Shown here piece by piece: positions 18,132 to 26,819 of a stretch of 64,000 bases of DNA. Location of the stretch: positions 39,639 to 103,638 of the forward strand of contig CACWPM010000015.1 in the NCBI GenBank assembly GCA_902762795.1, in the 5' to 3' direction. The position numbers and the translations under genes are program-made. The stretch is from Fibrobacter succinogenes. Its GTDB lineage: Bacteria > Fibrobacterota > Fibrobacteria > Fibrobacterales > Fibrobacteraceae. How positions within the stretch are numbered: the stretch's first letter is position 1; each line of letters opens with the position of its first letter. The notes under the pieces are model-generated. The model was not told the DNA's origin and ran no database searches. It saw only the letters and a program-made list of their open reading frames with translations.

Positions 18132-19124
18132 TTACAAATCCCCCGATTTCGGACCGTATTCGATTGAACCGTCATTGCGGATGATGATGTAATCGCAATA
18201 TTCAGTCTTATAGTATTTTGAACGCCATTCCGTGCAACGTTTTTCTGAAACTAAAGAATGATTGCACAGAAAATCTTCAACATATGATAAAATTCCTTTA
18301 GAAGATTTTTGAACCTCGCATTGTTTCAACCCATCAGCAAAACGGTCGAGCTCTTTCGAAGAAACATCTAATATATTTTCTTTTTTAGAATTCATATTCC
18401 ATATTTCAGGAACGAAAACATCCCCATTATCACCTAACAAGTATTCAGGTGATCCACATCGTTCAACTTTAGACATACGTTTAACATTACACCTAAGATC
18501 CGGAGCCTTGCAAAAAGTTAACGTACCAATATATTTACCAGACATTCCTATTTCATTCCAAATATCTTCGATGAATTCCCAAGCATAATCCTTAACATAT
18601 ATACCTTCTTGATTGTCTATCACTGCAATATTTTTACAAACTAATAATGGATGAGACTCTTCTTCCTCTGCACGTTCCTTAGCATTTCTTTCCAACCATT
18701 TTTCGAAAGATGGATTTTTATGGATAGCAGCCGCCATTGTCTTAAAAGATTCTACAATATCTAATGGAGATTTTTTAAACGAGCTATCCGCAAAAAACAT
18801 GTTGAATCTAAAAATTATATTTTCAAACGGTATTTTAACTTTAGGCGTTACATAAAAAGTAAAACTTTTCCCGATATCTTCACAATGATCATCAAACCGT
18901 CTATCTGTTCTTACTTTTTCAATATCAAAAAAATTTTCAAAATCCTTAAATTTCGGATCAAGCCGTGCACAAGCCATATCATCATGGATGCCTAAACAAG
19001 TCTTAACCATTACACCCGCGCAATAATGATCACGATGATTACGATGAACACGCCGCTGAACTTTATAAGCAAAGACATCCAAAACAAGTAATAAGCAAAC
19101 GACAAAACTAATTTTCTTAATCAT
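18132..19124 (-). CDS. Secreted protein, paralogue 3
   Basis: About 330 residues from MIKKISFVVCLLLVLDVFAY, preceded by GAGAGAGG at 5 nt; the upstream TTG at 19142 is less likely. It has a signal peptide, NPSFEKWLERNAKERAEE in the centre, GKYIGTLTFC, and the family C-terminus CDYIIIRNDGSIEYG. It is the intact reference for the frameshifted paralogue 2, from which it differs mostly by point changes. The duplication that made the pair is therefore recent. Function unknown. Confidence 0.6.
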   Translation of the reverse strand: MIKKISFVVCLLLVLDVFAYKVQRRVHRNHRDHYCAGVMVKTCLGIHDDMACARLDPKFKDFENFFDIEKVRTDRRFDDHCEDIGKSFTFYVTPKVKIPFENIIFRFNMFFADSSFKKSPLDIVESFKTMAAAIHKNPSFEKWLERNAKERAEEEESHPLLVCKNIAVIDNQEGIYVKDYAWEFIEDIWNEIGMSGKYIGTLTFCKAPDLRCNVKRMSKVERCGSPEYLLGDNGDVFVPEIWNMNSKKENILDVSSKELDRFADGLKQCEVQKSSKGILSYVEDFLCNHSLVSEKRCTEWRSKYYKTEYCDYIIIRNDGSIEYGPKSGDL

Positions 19125-19145
19125 AAAAACCTCTCTCGTCAAAAA

Positions 19146-20624
19146 TTACATATTCCCTGATTTCGGACCGTATTCGATTGTACCATCGTTGCGGATAATG
19201 AGGTAATCACAAAACAAGGCATTCTTATTAGCCTCAGTTATCTTAACATCAAAACGAGAATCACGGCACCGTTTCATATGAGAGCCCATAAAACGTCCAA
19301 ATCTTTTATAAAAGAATTGATTTTCATCAAAAGGAACATCGAAAAACAATTCATACTTCAAGATATCGGCCAAAGTTACAAGGACATCTCCATTATCGCT
19401 TAAAATAAATTCATACTGAGGGGCAACATCATTAACAAAGCTCAAAGTTCCAACATACTCGCCTTTCATGCCAACGTCTTTCCAAACAATGTCTTTATCA
19501 ATTGGTTCCCAAAGAACTACTATTGAATCACTTTTTTCAAGATAAACTTGATAATAGTTCATTAGAGGCATTTTATACCGCAACCATTTTTCGAACGAAG
19601 GATTTTTCCGCATGGCCATAATCGTTTTCAAAAACAATTTGACGGGTTCAACAGGATTATCATCAAGTTTTATTCCCAAAAGCAATTCTTTAAAAGGAGT
19701 ATCTCCTTTAGGTGAGACAAAGAAAGAATGTCCTCTATCATTAGCAAATAAAGGATGTCCATAGCCAAATTTCACTGCATTTATATTAAATATTTTTTCA
19801 AACCATTTAAACCTCGAATCTTCCCGAAATGGAACAAGCCTCTCTTCACTGTTCCTCACATCTAACGCGATACGAAGACTATCCAATATTTTATAATAGT
19901 TTTCAAATGGAGACGAAAACTCGCGATAGGGCTTGGGGATAATTTCATAGCGATTTCGCACACTCACTCTTTTTCTCTTATTCACTTTGTCTTGCGATTT
20001 TTTATATACATAGCGAGGTTTTCCTTCAATATCATACCAATTGGATTTTAAAACAACCTGCGGAAAAGAACTCACACGGCCTTTATTTACAACAAAATCA
20101 TACAACAATACCCCGCAGTCAAATTCAATCGTATCGCTAACAAAATCTGCAAACAACGGTTCGCTCTTTTTATTTTCGACGATTCGCTTTTCAGCTGACG
20201 TATTCAGAACAATTTCTTGCGGGGGAATACTCACTGAAACAATTCTATTGTCTTTTTTCTTTGAATAGTAAAAATTACGCACAAGAGGCACCGTATGCAA
20301 CTTGGAATTGATTGTCACGCTATCCAAATAAAGAGACGAATCTCGAATGCTCCAATAAGCTAAATAGCCACCACCATCTTTAGGAATAAAATACGTGTAC
20401 AAGGGAGGGGCATCGTATGCAAAATAAGCGCTTGACGGTCTAAACGGCCACTCGGCATAATGTTTGGCAATGAACTCGTTAAGCGGATACGTTAAAATAC
20501 GGCACTGTTTTCCGTTAAAAGAAATATGGTCCGTTCCACCTTCGGCAACGGCTCGATCTGGAATTTCATTAGCAAGCACCGCAAATGCAAACGCAACAAC
20601 AATAAACAACAACCGTTTCGTCAT
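19146..20624 (-). CDS. Secreted protein, paralogue 4 (long form)
   Basis: This 492-residue protein has a signal peptide ending VLA. Its C-terminal about 250 residues match the family (NPSFEKWL, GEYVGTLSF, FILSDNGDV, CDYLIIRNDGTIEYG). The N-terminal about 240 residues are an extra domain rich in beta strands and found only in this member. It is the first gene of the run. A TAATTTG sequence lies close to the ATG and there is no Shine-Dalgarno. No function assigned. Confidence 0.6.
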   Translation of the reverse strand: MTKRLLFIVVAFAFAVLANEIPDRAVAEGGTDHISFNGKQCRILTYPLNEFIAKHYAEWPFRPSSAYFAYDAPPLYTYFIPKDGGGYLAYWSIRDSSLYLDSVTINSKLHTVPLVRNFYYSKKKDNRIVSVSIPPQEIVLNTSAEKRIVENKKSEPLFADFVSDTIEFDCGVLLYDFVVNKGRVSSFPQVVLKSNWYDIEGKPRYVYKKSQDKVNKRKRVSVRNRYEIIPKPYREFSSPFENYYKILDSLRIALDVRNSEERLVPFREDSRFKWFEKIFNINAVKFGYGHPLFANDRGHSFFVSPKGDTPFKELLLGIKLDDNPVEPVKLFLKTIMAMRKNPSFEKWLRYKMPLMNYYQVYLEKSDSIVVLWEPIDKDIVWKDVGMKGEYVGTLSFVNDVAPQYEFILSDNGDVLVTLADILKYELFFDVPFDENQFFYKRFGRFMGSHMKRCRDSRFDVKITEANKNALFCDYLIIRNDGTIEYGPKSGNM

Positions 20625-20670
20625 AATTACAAATTACAAAAACAATTCAAATAAAAGCGATTAGGAAAGT

Positions 20671-20820
20671 ATGGATCCTCCTAACGGAGGATGACAGGGG
20701 CGAGGATGACGATGGCCGTAACACTCCGAGGATGATGTGAAATGTATTGGATCCTATCGCCTTCGGCTCCAGGATGACAAAGTGTATATGGTGACCCCGG
20801 AATAAGTCCGGGGTGACAAG
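20671..20820 (-). repeat. Cluster of GTCATCC/GGATCC hairpin repeats
   Basis: Three hairpins are visible on the minus strand: GTCACCCCGG..CCGGGGTCACC, GTCATCCTGGAGCC-GAA-GGC..AGGATCC, and GTCATCCTCC..GGAGGATCC. They fill the gap between the glycosyltransferase gene and the paralogue cluster; no gene is seen. Confidence 0.6.
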
Positions 20821-20843
20821 CGTAGGGGTTTACGCACAATCAA

Positions 20844-22007
20844 TCATTCACCGAGGACAAACGCGACGGCTTTTTCGAGGTCTTCTTGTTGGCGTTTATG
20901 CACTTCGCCGTAACGCACAATACCGCGGGCCGCGTACATCGCATAGATATCCGAATCCAGCAATTGAATCATGCGGTTCTTGATTTCGCTCACGGAATAC
21001 GGGTCAAAATAAAGCGCCGCATTCTCGCAGACTTCAGGCACTGACGTGGTACCGCTCGCGGCCACCGGCACGCCATAACGCATCGACTGCACCGGCGGAT
21101 AGCCAAAGCCTTCGTTCAAGCTCGGAAAAATAAACGCATACGCGTTCTTGTGCAAGAATTCAAGTTCCTTGGATTCCACGTAGCCGAGAAAAACAAACAC
21201 ATCCTTGTTGCGGATATGCTTGCGGTAAACCTTCACATTCGTTGCACCCGTAATCACGAGTTTCATGTCGAACAAGTGATTCGTCGAACGCATCATCGTC
21301 ACGAGTTCGTCGAAAGCCTTGACCGCACGCAGGTTGTTCTTTTCCCAGCGGGCACCACTCGTGAGCAAGAAATACTTTTTCGTTTTCGCCGTCGGCGGCA
21401 AGAATCCTTCGGGTTCGTAATCAATCATCGGGCTATAGAAAACGGGGATTTCCTTGTCCAAAAGTTCCGGGAAAAACGACTTAATAGAAGCGCGGCTATG
21501 TTCGCTTACGGTAATGCATTCCGCGCGGCCGTCGGCAATGCGGGCCGCCAAATCGCGATACTTGGGCGCATAGAAATACTTTTTCCAACTGTCGCGATAA
21601 CGTACAAGCGCTTCGAGCTTTTGTGCAAACTTTTTCGCAAAGCCAACGCCTTGCCAGCTATACTGCATTTCGAGAGCGCGCACGCCATGCCACGTGAACA
21701 CAAAACGCTTCACCTGAATTTGCCATTTGCCTTCGAGCGAATAAAGCGGCGTGTAGAACGCGTCAATCGCATTTTCGTCGATAATCTGTTGCGGTGTCTT
21801 TTCGGCAATGTCAAAAAGCGGAATGCCACATTTTTCGCAAGCCGCAAGAATATCCGGCGACAAATATTTGCGGCCATCATAAACGCAAGAGAATTTTGCG
21901 CCACGTTTCACAAGCGCCCAGAAAATCACTTCGCCATAAGAGCCGCCACCGTGAAACTTTGCACTGTGGATAGGCTGCACCGCCACCAGGTTGAATAGCA
22001 AATTCAT
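20844..22007 (-). CDS. Glycosyltransferase, GT4-type
   Basis: This 387-residue GT-B protein has the family's donor-binding region FPSLNEGFGYPPVQSMRYG (about 285-303) followed by PVAASGTTSVPEV. It transfers an activated sugar to a growing surface glycan at the inner membrane face. It is the third gene of an operon with the two upstream glycosyltransferases (gaps 9 and 8 bp) and faces a GT2 gene and a Wzx-like flippase. The cluster therefore likely makes an O-antigen, capsule or similar glycan. The sugar cannot be told. Confidence 0.85.
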   Translation of the reverse strand: MNLLFNLVAVQPIHSAKFHGGGSYGEVIFWALVKRGAKFSCVYDGRKYLSPDILAACEKCGIPLFDIAEKTPQQIIDENAIDAFYTPLYSLEGKWQIQVKRFVFTWHGVRALEMQYSWQGVGFAKKFAQKLEALVRYRDSWKKYFYAPKYRDLAARIADGRAECITVSEHSRASIKSFFPELLDKEIPVFYSPMIDYEPEGFLPPTAKTKKYFLLTSGARWEKNNLRAVKAFDELVTMMRSTNHLFDMKLVITGATNVKVYRKHIRNKDVFVFLGYVESKELEFLHKNAYAFIFPSLNEGFGYPPVQSMRYGVPVAASGTTSVPEVCENAALYFDPYSVSEIKNRMIQLLDSDIYAMYAARGIVRYGEVHKRQQEDLEKAVAFVLGE

Positions 22008-22016
22008 AAACGCCCC

Positions 22017-23033
22017 CTAGAAAAGTTTACCCAAAATTTCCAAAGGCTTTACGAGGAACGGCATTTTCTTGTACAGCCAAGCAAGCGATTTTGCAAACGC
22101 ATAAGAGCGAATGATGTAGGCCCCCGCGGCCCCGACTTTGTTCGTCTGGTACATGAAAGCATCTTTCGCATGGGCAATCACGTCGTCGTAATACTCGTTG
22201 ATGTGAATGGACTTGTCCGCATTTACCGTCACGGGGAGGTTCTTCAAGTTCGTATAAAAGTCCTTGCGCAAAATTTTCGGCAAAAAGATGTTCATCGATT
22301 CCGGCACTTTGCGGCCACGCGTATCGATAATGCGCGAACCGAAGAAATGCAGCACCTTCGCGGTCGGCAAAAAGCGGTTACCGTAAGCCAGCTGGCAGTT
22401 CCAGCCGCCATCCATCTTCTTCGTCACGTATCCGAACTTGTAATTTGTTTCGGCAAGCGAAGCCATGTCATACGGGAAGTTCTTCGAAACGCAGTAAAGC
22501 CACAGTTCGTGCCAAGTCTTGAAGAACTCGCGGGCTTCTTGCGTATCGGCAGCAAACATCACGCCCCCGTTGAAAATCTCGTCGTTCAAGATTGGCGAAA
22601 AGCCCATCATCTTTGCGTTATTCAAGACCTTCTTGCGATTGATGGCCTTCGAAAGATTCGTATGGAAATCGAGCACCGCATAAATGCCGCCACGCCATTC
22701 GTCCGGAATAGTCAAGTCATCGACAATCGCGATGTCGGAATCCATATAAAGAAAATCACCGTCAATCACGTTGCGCATCACCGTCTTGAGGTAACGCGAA
22801 CGAAGCATCGGCGTGAACTTTTCATCAAGCGTCAAGACCTTGAGTTCATCGACAGCGTCTTTCAAAGCAGCACGCGGGCCCGTCAGCGTTTCCGCTGTCT
22901 TGTCGTCCGTCAAGAGCGTCACGAACGCACCTGGATTATGCACCCGCAGCGAAGCAATCGCCACAAGCGTCTGCTCGCAGAAAAAGTCCTTCGGGGAACT
23001 CGTCAACACAAAAAGGTATTTCACAGAAGGCAT
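22017..23033 (-). CDS. Glycosyltransferase, GT8-like
   Basis: This 338-residue GT-A type protein has an N-terminal strand YLFVLTSSP, then SLRVHNPGAFVTLLTDD and the metal-binding DxD in YMDSDIAIV (near 100). Later FNGGVMF matches the GT8/nucleotide-diphospho-sugar transferase pattern. It is the middle gene of the three-gene glycan operon. A C-terminal amphipathic segment may attach it to the membrane. Donor and acceptor are unknown. Confidence 0.75.
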   Translation of the reverse strand: MPSVKYLFVLTSSPKDFFCEQTLVAIASLRVHNPGAFVTLLTDDKTAETLTGPRAALKDAVDELKVLTLDEKFTPMLRSRYLKTVMRNVIDGDFLYMDSDIAIVDDLTIPDEWRGGIYAVLDFHTNLSKAINRKKVLNNAKMMGFSPILNDEIFNGGVMFAADTQEAREFFKTWHELWLYCVSKNFPYDMASLAETNYKFGYVTKKMDGGWNCQLAYGNRFLPTAKVLHFFGSRIIDTRGRKVPESMNIFLPKILRKDFYTNLKNLPVTVNADKSIHINEYYDDVIAHAKDAFMYQTNKVGAAGAYIIRSYAFAKSLAWLYKKMPFLVKPLEILGKLF

Positions 23034-23041
23034 ATCAGTCC

Positions 23042-23845
23042 TTAAAGCTCAATCGGTTTCTTGTTTTCGTATGCGGCAAGGCGGCTTTCCATCGTGCCAC
23101 GCGGTGCGTTTCGGAGGAAATTCTTGATGCGCTGCCAAAGCGGGCGCCAGCTGCCATTCGTCACATGAATAGCAAAGGGTTTAGTTTTTGATTCATTCAA
23201 GCTCGGCAAAAAGACATCGCCCGGATAAATCGTCATCCCTTCGGAGAGTTTTTGCAATTCGTTCTTATAGACAAAGCCAAATTGCTGTGCCGTATGCGCG
23301 TAAACAAACGGCGAAATATTCTGGATATTCAATTCACCGTTCGGCAAAATGAACTTCTGATTTTCGTAGTATTCCATGCACTTTTTGAGGAACGGATGCC
23401 CCGCCTCGCCACCAAAAATGGCAGCCTGCAACGCAAGCCCCGGGAGCGCGATCTGGTTCGGGTCCTTCTTGGTTCCATCTTCGTTCAAGTATTGCCAAGA
23501 CTTGTTTTTCTTGAAATGCGATGTAAACTCTATATTCGTAAAATAGCGATTGTCCCGGAACGGATCAAAGCTCTGGTACATGTACACATCGCTATCCAAA
23601 TAGATTCCGCCCTCGCTATAGACGGCGTAAAGGCGGATATAGTCGCTCGCGAACGCCCACTTGGAAAGCGAGACGGCCTCGCGCACAAACGGAACCGTAT
23701 CGATAATTTTCTGGCATTTAGCCATATCCCAATGGACAATTTCGTAATCAGGGCAATGACGCTTCCAGCTGTCGATACACAACTGAGGAAGTTGAGGCAG
23801 CGGGTCATTGGAAAGCCAAATATAGTGCAGCTTTTTAGGAATCAT
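23042..23845 (-). CDS. Glycosyltransferase with DXD motif, GT32-like
   Basis: This 267-residue protein opens IPKKLHYIWLSNDPLP and has ASDYIRLYAVYSEGGIYLDSD, the classic DXD region of capsular polysaccharide glycosyltransferases (GT32, near residues 74-95). It heads the three-gene operon running to 20844. It lies back to back with the GT2 gene at 23903, and the 57-bp gap holds both start regions. Confidence 0.85.
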   Translation of the reverse strand: MIPKKLHYIWLSNDPLPQLPQLCIDSWKRHCPDYEIVHWDMAKCQKIIDTVPFVREAVSLSKWAFASDYIRLYAVYSEGGIYLDSDVYMYQSFDPFRDNRYFTNIEFTSHFKKNKSWQYLNEDGTKKDPNQIALPGLALQAAIFGGEAGHPFLKKCMEYYENQKFILPNGELNIQNISPFVYAHTAQQFGFVYKNELQKLSEGMTIYPGDVFLPSLNESKTKPFAIHVTNGSWRPLWQRIKNFLRNAPRGTMESRLAAYENKKPIEL

Positions 23846-23890
23846 AAAAATAATGTAGAAAATTACTACTAGCGGGCCATACCAAATAGC

Positions 23891-23898
23891 TATATTTA
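23891..23898 (+). promoter_or_regulatory. Promoter box TATATTTA directly before a start codon
   Basis: The hexamer TATATT ends 6 nt before the ATG at 23903. A -10 at this place would start RNA at or next to the ATG, giving a leaderless mRNA. Confidence 0.4.
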
Positions 23899-23902
23899 TA
23901 CC

Positions 23903-24802
23903 ATGATTTCTATTGCAATGGCGACATATAACGGCAAGACGTTTATTCGGGAACAGCTAGACTCGATTTTGGCACAGACCGAACAAGATTTCGAAATCGT
24001 GATTTGCGACGATGCTTCGACCGATTCCACGCCCCAAATCCTTGACGAATACGCAAGCAAGGATTCGAGAATCCGAGTTTACAGGAACGAGAAGAACTTA
24101 GGTTATCGCGAAAACTTCAACAAGGCCGTATCGCTTTGCAAAGGCGATTTTGTCGCATTCAGCGATCAGGACGATTTGTGGCTTCCAAACCATCTCGAAA
24201 CTTTGCATAAAGCCATTGGCAATAATCTTGTTTGCGGGGGCCGCACGGTACGTTGTCGCGAAGACGGATCCACGCTCAATGAATTTTCTCCGACGCCATA
24301 CCAATCCAACAGCTTGACTTCGCAAAAAGATCGTTTTACCTACCAGTGCTACGCATTTAATCTGTATCAAGGCGCTTCGCAACTCATTAGCCGTGAAGCG
24401 GTCGAGCGTTTTTTTCCCATCGAACCTGAAGAATACGCACACGATTGGGCTTTAGCCGCAAACGCCATTGGTGAGAACAAATTTGTCTATACAAGCGATG
24501 TCGTCACAAAATGGCGCAAGCATTCTTCGCAAGTTACGCACAAAAGGCATTCGAGAGAAGTCCGCAAAAAACGACTTGCGCAATTCGCAGTGTACATGTG
24601 GACACACAACGACAATCTCCGCAAAGCCCCCACCATCAAGGAAATTTTGAACAAGGCCATAGAATTTCACACAAATTCTTCAATTGGTTATCGTGTCAAG
24701 AACCTAGCCCACGCATGGAGAACGTCCAAGACGATTTATGGACGGAACTTCACCGGAACGCTCAAAACCGTTCTCGGCTATTTGTTCACGGCATCGCTCT
24801 AG
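23903..24802 (+). CDS. Glycosyltransferase family 2
   Basis: This 299-residue GT-A inverting transferase begins ISIAMATYNGKTFIREQLDS and has ICDDASTDST and FSDQDDLW, the nucleotide-sugar and metal-binding motifs. HDWALA follows near 185 as the likely catalytic region. It belongs to the same glycan cluster as the genes on both sides. Its 3' end overlaps the convergent flippase gene by 4 bp. Rhamnosyltransferase-like activity is possible but not proven. Confidence 0.88.
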   Translation: MISIAMATYNGKTFIREQLDSILAQTEQDFEIVICDDASTDSTPQILDEYASKDSRIRVYRNEKNLGYRENFNKAVSLCKGDFVAFSDQDDLWLPNHLETLHKAIGNNLVCGGRTVRCREDGSTLNEFSPTPYQSNSLTSQKDRFTYQCYAFNLYQGASQLISREAVERFFPIEPEEYAHDWALAANAIGENKFVYTSDVVTKWRKHSSQVTHKRHSREVRKKRLAQFAVYMWTHNDNLRKAPTIKEILNKAIEFHTNSSIGYRVKNLAHAWRTSKTIYGRNFTGTLKTVLGYLFTASL

Positions 24803-26208
24803 AATTTTCTTTTATAGAACAGGAACTGTGCTCCAAGCAAGAGCAGCACGCACACATAGACAACAATTTTGCCGACCATCGTGAAAGCAACCACTTGGGC
24901 GTTTATTAAAATGTACAGCGCAAGCAGAAGCACCATCCAGACGATATCGATCCAAAGCTTGGAAGAATACGGCTGGAGTTTTCGCATGAGCAGATAGACG
25001 TTGCAATAAACCGACGAGACTATTCCGTAAATAAGCATCGAAAGCGCAGCGCCCAAAAGTCCAAATTGCGGAATCAAAATAAAGCCCGCCACGACAGAAG
25101 TCAAAAGCTGAATAACACTCGCCTTCAAGTTGACAACGCTCTTGCCGATGCCGTCAATGACCGTATTCACCATGCCAAAGAACGTGACGACAAGCTGGAA
25201 GAACAACAAAACGCCAAGCGCCATCGGTTGCACCACATAGCTTTTACCCGCAATGGACATGATTTCTTCGGGGAAAAGCACGATGAAAAATCCGATAATC
25301 ACCTGAATCATCGTCGCCATTGAAACACAGTACGAATAAACTGGCTTAAGGTCCGTCTTTAGGCGGGATTCCTCCATACCAGAAACAACCGGCGTAATAA
25401 TCGGATTGAATCCATTTCTAATGGTCTGGAGTCCATTTGCAAGCGTCATCATCAACGCATAAACACCAGACGCTTCGTCACCCAAGAAGAACAGCACCAT
25501 CCAAAGCGTAGAACGTTGAAGCAAGTTCCCGACAAGGACTGTCAAGCCGAGCGGTAACGAATAAAGTACCAGTTCTTTTGACGCCCTCCCCTGCGGAACA
25601 ATAGGCATTTTCTTGAACTGCTTGCGTACTGCTTTTGCATGTAAAGCAAATCCTATAATTTGTCCAAACAAGAGGCCAAACGGAAGCGCATGAGGGATGT
25701 CCATATAGTGCAAGATAATCGAGACTAACGGCGCCATCACGGCAATTACAAAATCATTGATAAAAATTGAAACCCAAGGCTTACGGTTCCCTTCCGAAGA
25801 ACTGCTGAGCACATACATTCCCGAATAAAACACAAGCGAAATGGCATAATACGGAAGTTCGTCCGAAATAAAAGGCGTAAACGATCCCAAAATAATCACA
25901 ACCGTAACAAACAAGGAAACGGCAACAGAAATCCAGAACGATTCCATAATGCCGCTATGGACTGGCCTTCCGTGAAGTTTATTCTGAGGCAAATACCAAC
26001 GAAGCCCGATATCCAGGCCAAGAGTCGATGCGCGCGCAATCGTAAGCAAAAGCCCCTGAGTAGAAACGAAAACACCAAACTCGCCAGCCCCAAAGATGCG
26101 AGCAAGCATAATGGTCAAAAGCGGACCGCAAATTTTCAGGACAGTACCCAAAATATTGAACAGGGTACTTTTCTTCAAAAAACTTTTATCGACATCTAAC
26201 TCGTTCAT
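24799..26208 (-). CDS. Wzx-type polysaccharide flippase
   Basis: This roughly 469-residue membrane protein of the MOP superfamily has about 12-14 hydrophobic segments. They begin NILGTVLKICGPLLTIMLARIFGAGEFG, the typical first two helices of oligosaccharide flippases. It would move lipid-linked glycan repeat units across the inner membrane. I choose the ATG at 26208; a TTG at 26214 is also in frame. A TAAATT box lies 9 nt upstream and there is no Shine-Dalgarno. It fits the surrounding glycosyltransferases. Confidence 0.85.
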   Translation of the reverse strand: MNELDVDKSFLKKSTLFNILGTVLKICGPLLTIMLARIFGAGEFGVFVSTQGLLLTIARASTLGLDIGLRWYLPQNKLHGRPVHSGIMESFWISVAVSLFVTVVIILGSFTPFISDELPYYAISLVFYSGMYVLSSSSEGNRKPWVSIFINDFVIAVMAPLVSIILHYMDIPHALPFGLLFGQIIGFALHAKAVRKQFKKMPIVPQGRASKELVLYSLPLGLTVLVGNLLQRSTLWMVLFFLGDEASGVYALMMTLANGLQTIRNGFNPIITPVVSGMEESRLKTDLKPVYSYCVSMATMIQVIIGFFIVLFPEEIMSIAGKSYVVQPMALGVLLFFQLVVTFFGMVNTVIDGIGKSVVNLKASVIQLLTSVVAGFILIPQFGLLGAALSMLIYGIVSSVYCNVYLLMRKLQPYSSKLWIDIVWMVLLLALYILINAQVVAFTMVGKIVVYVCVLLLLGAQFLFYKRKF

Positions 26209-26302
26209 GCTCAACGCAATTTAAAAAAATGGTTCAATAAATTAAACCCTAAAATTTCTACGGAATGCGTAAAAACAAAAAAATTTTACTACATTATACA
26301 AT

Positions 26303-26815
26303 ATGGTTCAATTCAGTCAAACTTCTTGGCAATACGGCAATCTTTCGGATACGCTTGATATCATGCGCTATGCGCCAATGACCTTATCCGTTGGAAAAAA
26401 CGCCGTTCTCTACTACACATTGCCAAAGAGCATTGAATCTGGCGAGTTTATCCGCTACACAATCATGGCGGGTTTTAGAAAGGTAAGTTGGACTGGCATC
26501 ATCGGAGCGGTCAACGTAGGCAAGACGGACAACGTTATTGAAATTGCAGTCCGACTTGGCGAAGGTCCGTTCCGCGGTTTTACCGCGACACACAAGTTCG
26601 ATTCCGTCAAAGGAATTACGACTTGTTTTGATGAAATGACCTTCCAGGGATGTAAGGATTTTGCAGAGGACACGTTTTCGATTGTCATGGCTAGCGCAAG
26701 CATGGTTTACGCCATCTCCGCTAGGGAAATGGCTCGTGAACAAATTGCTTTTGTCGAAGCAAAGAAAAAGACTCAGGCATTCGAAGCCTTAGATCAATCC
26801 GCTACCGCCGGATAA
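26303..26815 (+). CDS. Conserved-looking protein of unknown function upstream of ubiD
   Basis: This 170-residue protein has no signal peptide. Alternating strands dominate residues 20-130 (YTIMAGFRKVSWTGIIGAV, VIEIAVRLGEGPFRGFTATH), and a helical tail follows from about 130. The topology recalls START/SRPBCC-like folds, but this is weak. The ATG directly follows a TACATTATAC box without a Shine-Dalgarno. It is 4 bp from the UbiD gene, so the two are co-transcribed and possibly functionally linked. Confidence 0.55.
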   Translation: MVQFSQTSWQYGNLSDTLDIMRYAPMTLSVGKNAVLYYTLPKSIESGEFIRYTIMAGFRKVSWTGIIGAVNVGKTDNVIEIAVRLGEGPFRGFTATHKFDSVKGITTCFDEMTFQGCKDFAEDTFSIVMASASMVYAISAREMAREQIAFVEAKKKTQAFEALDQSATAG

Positions 26816-26819
26816 TGCA

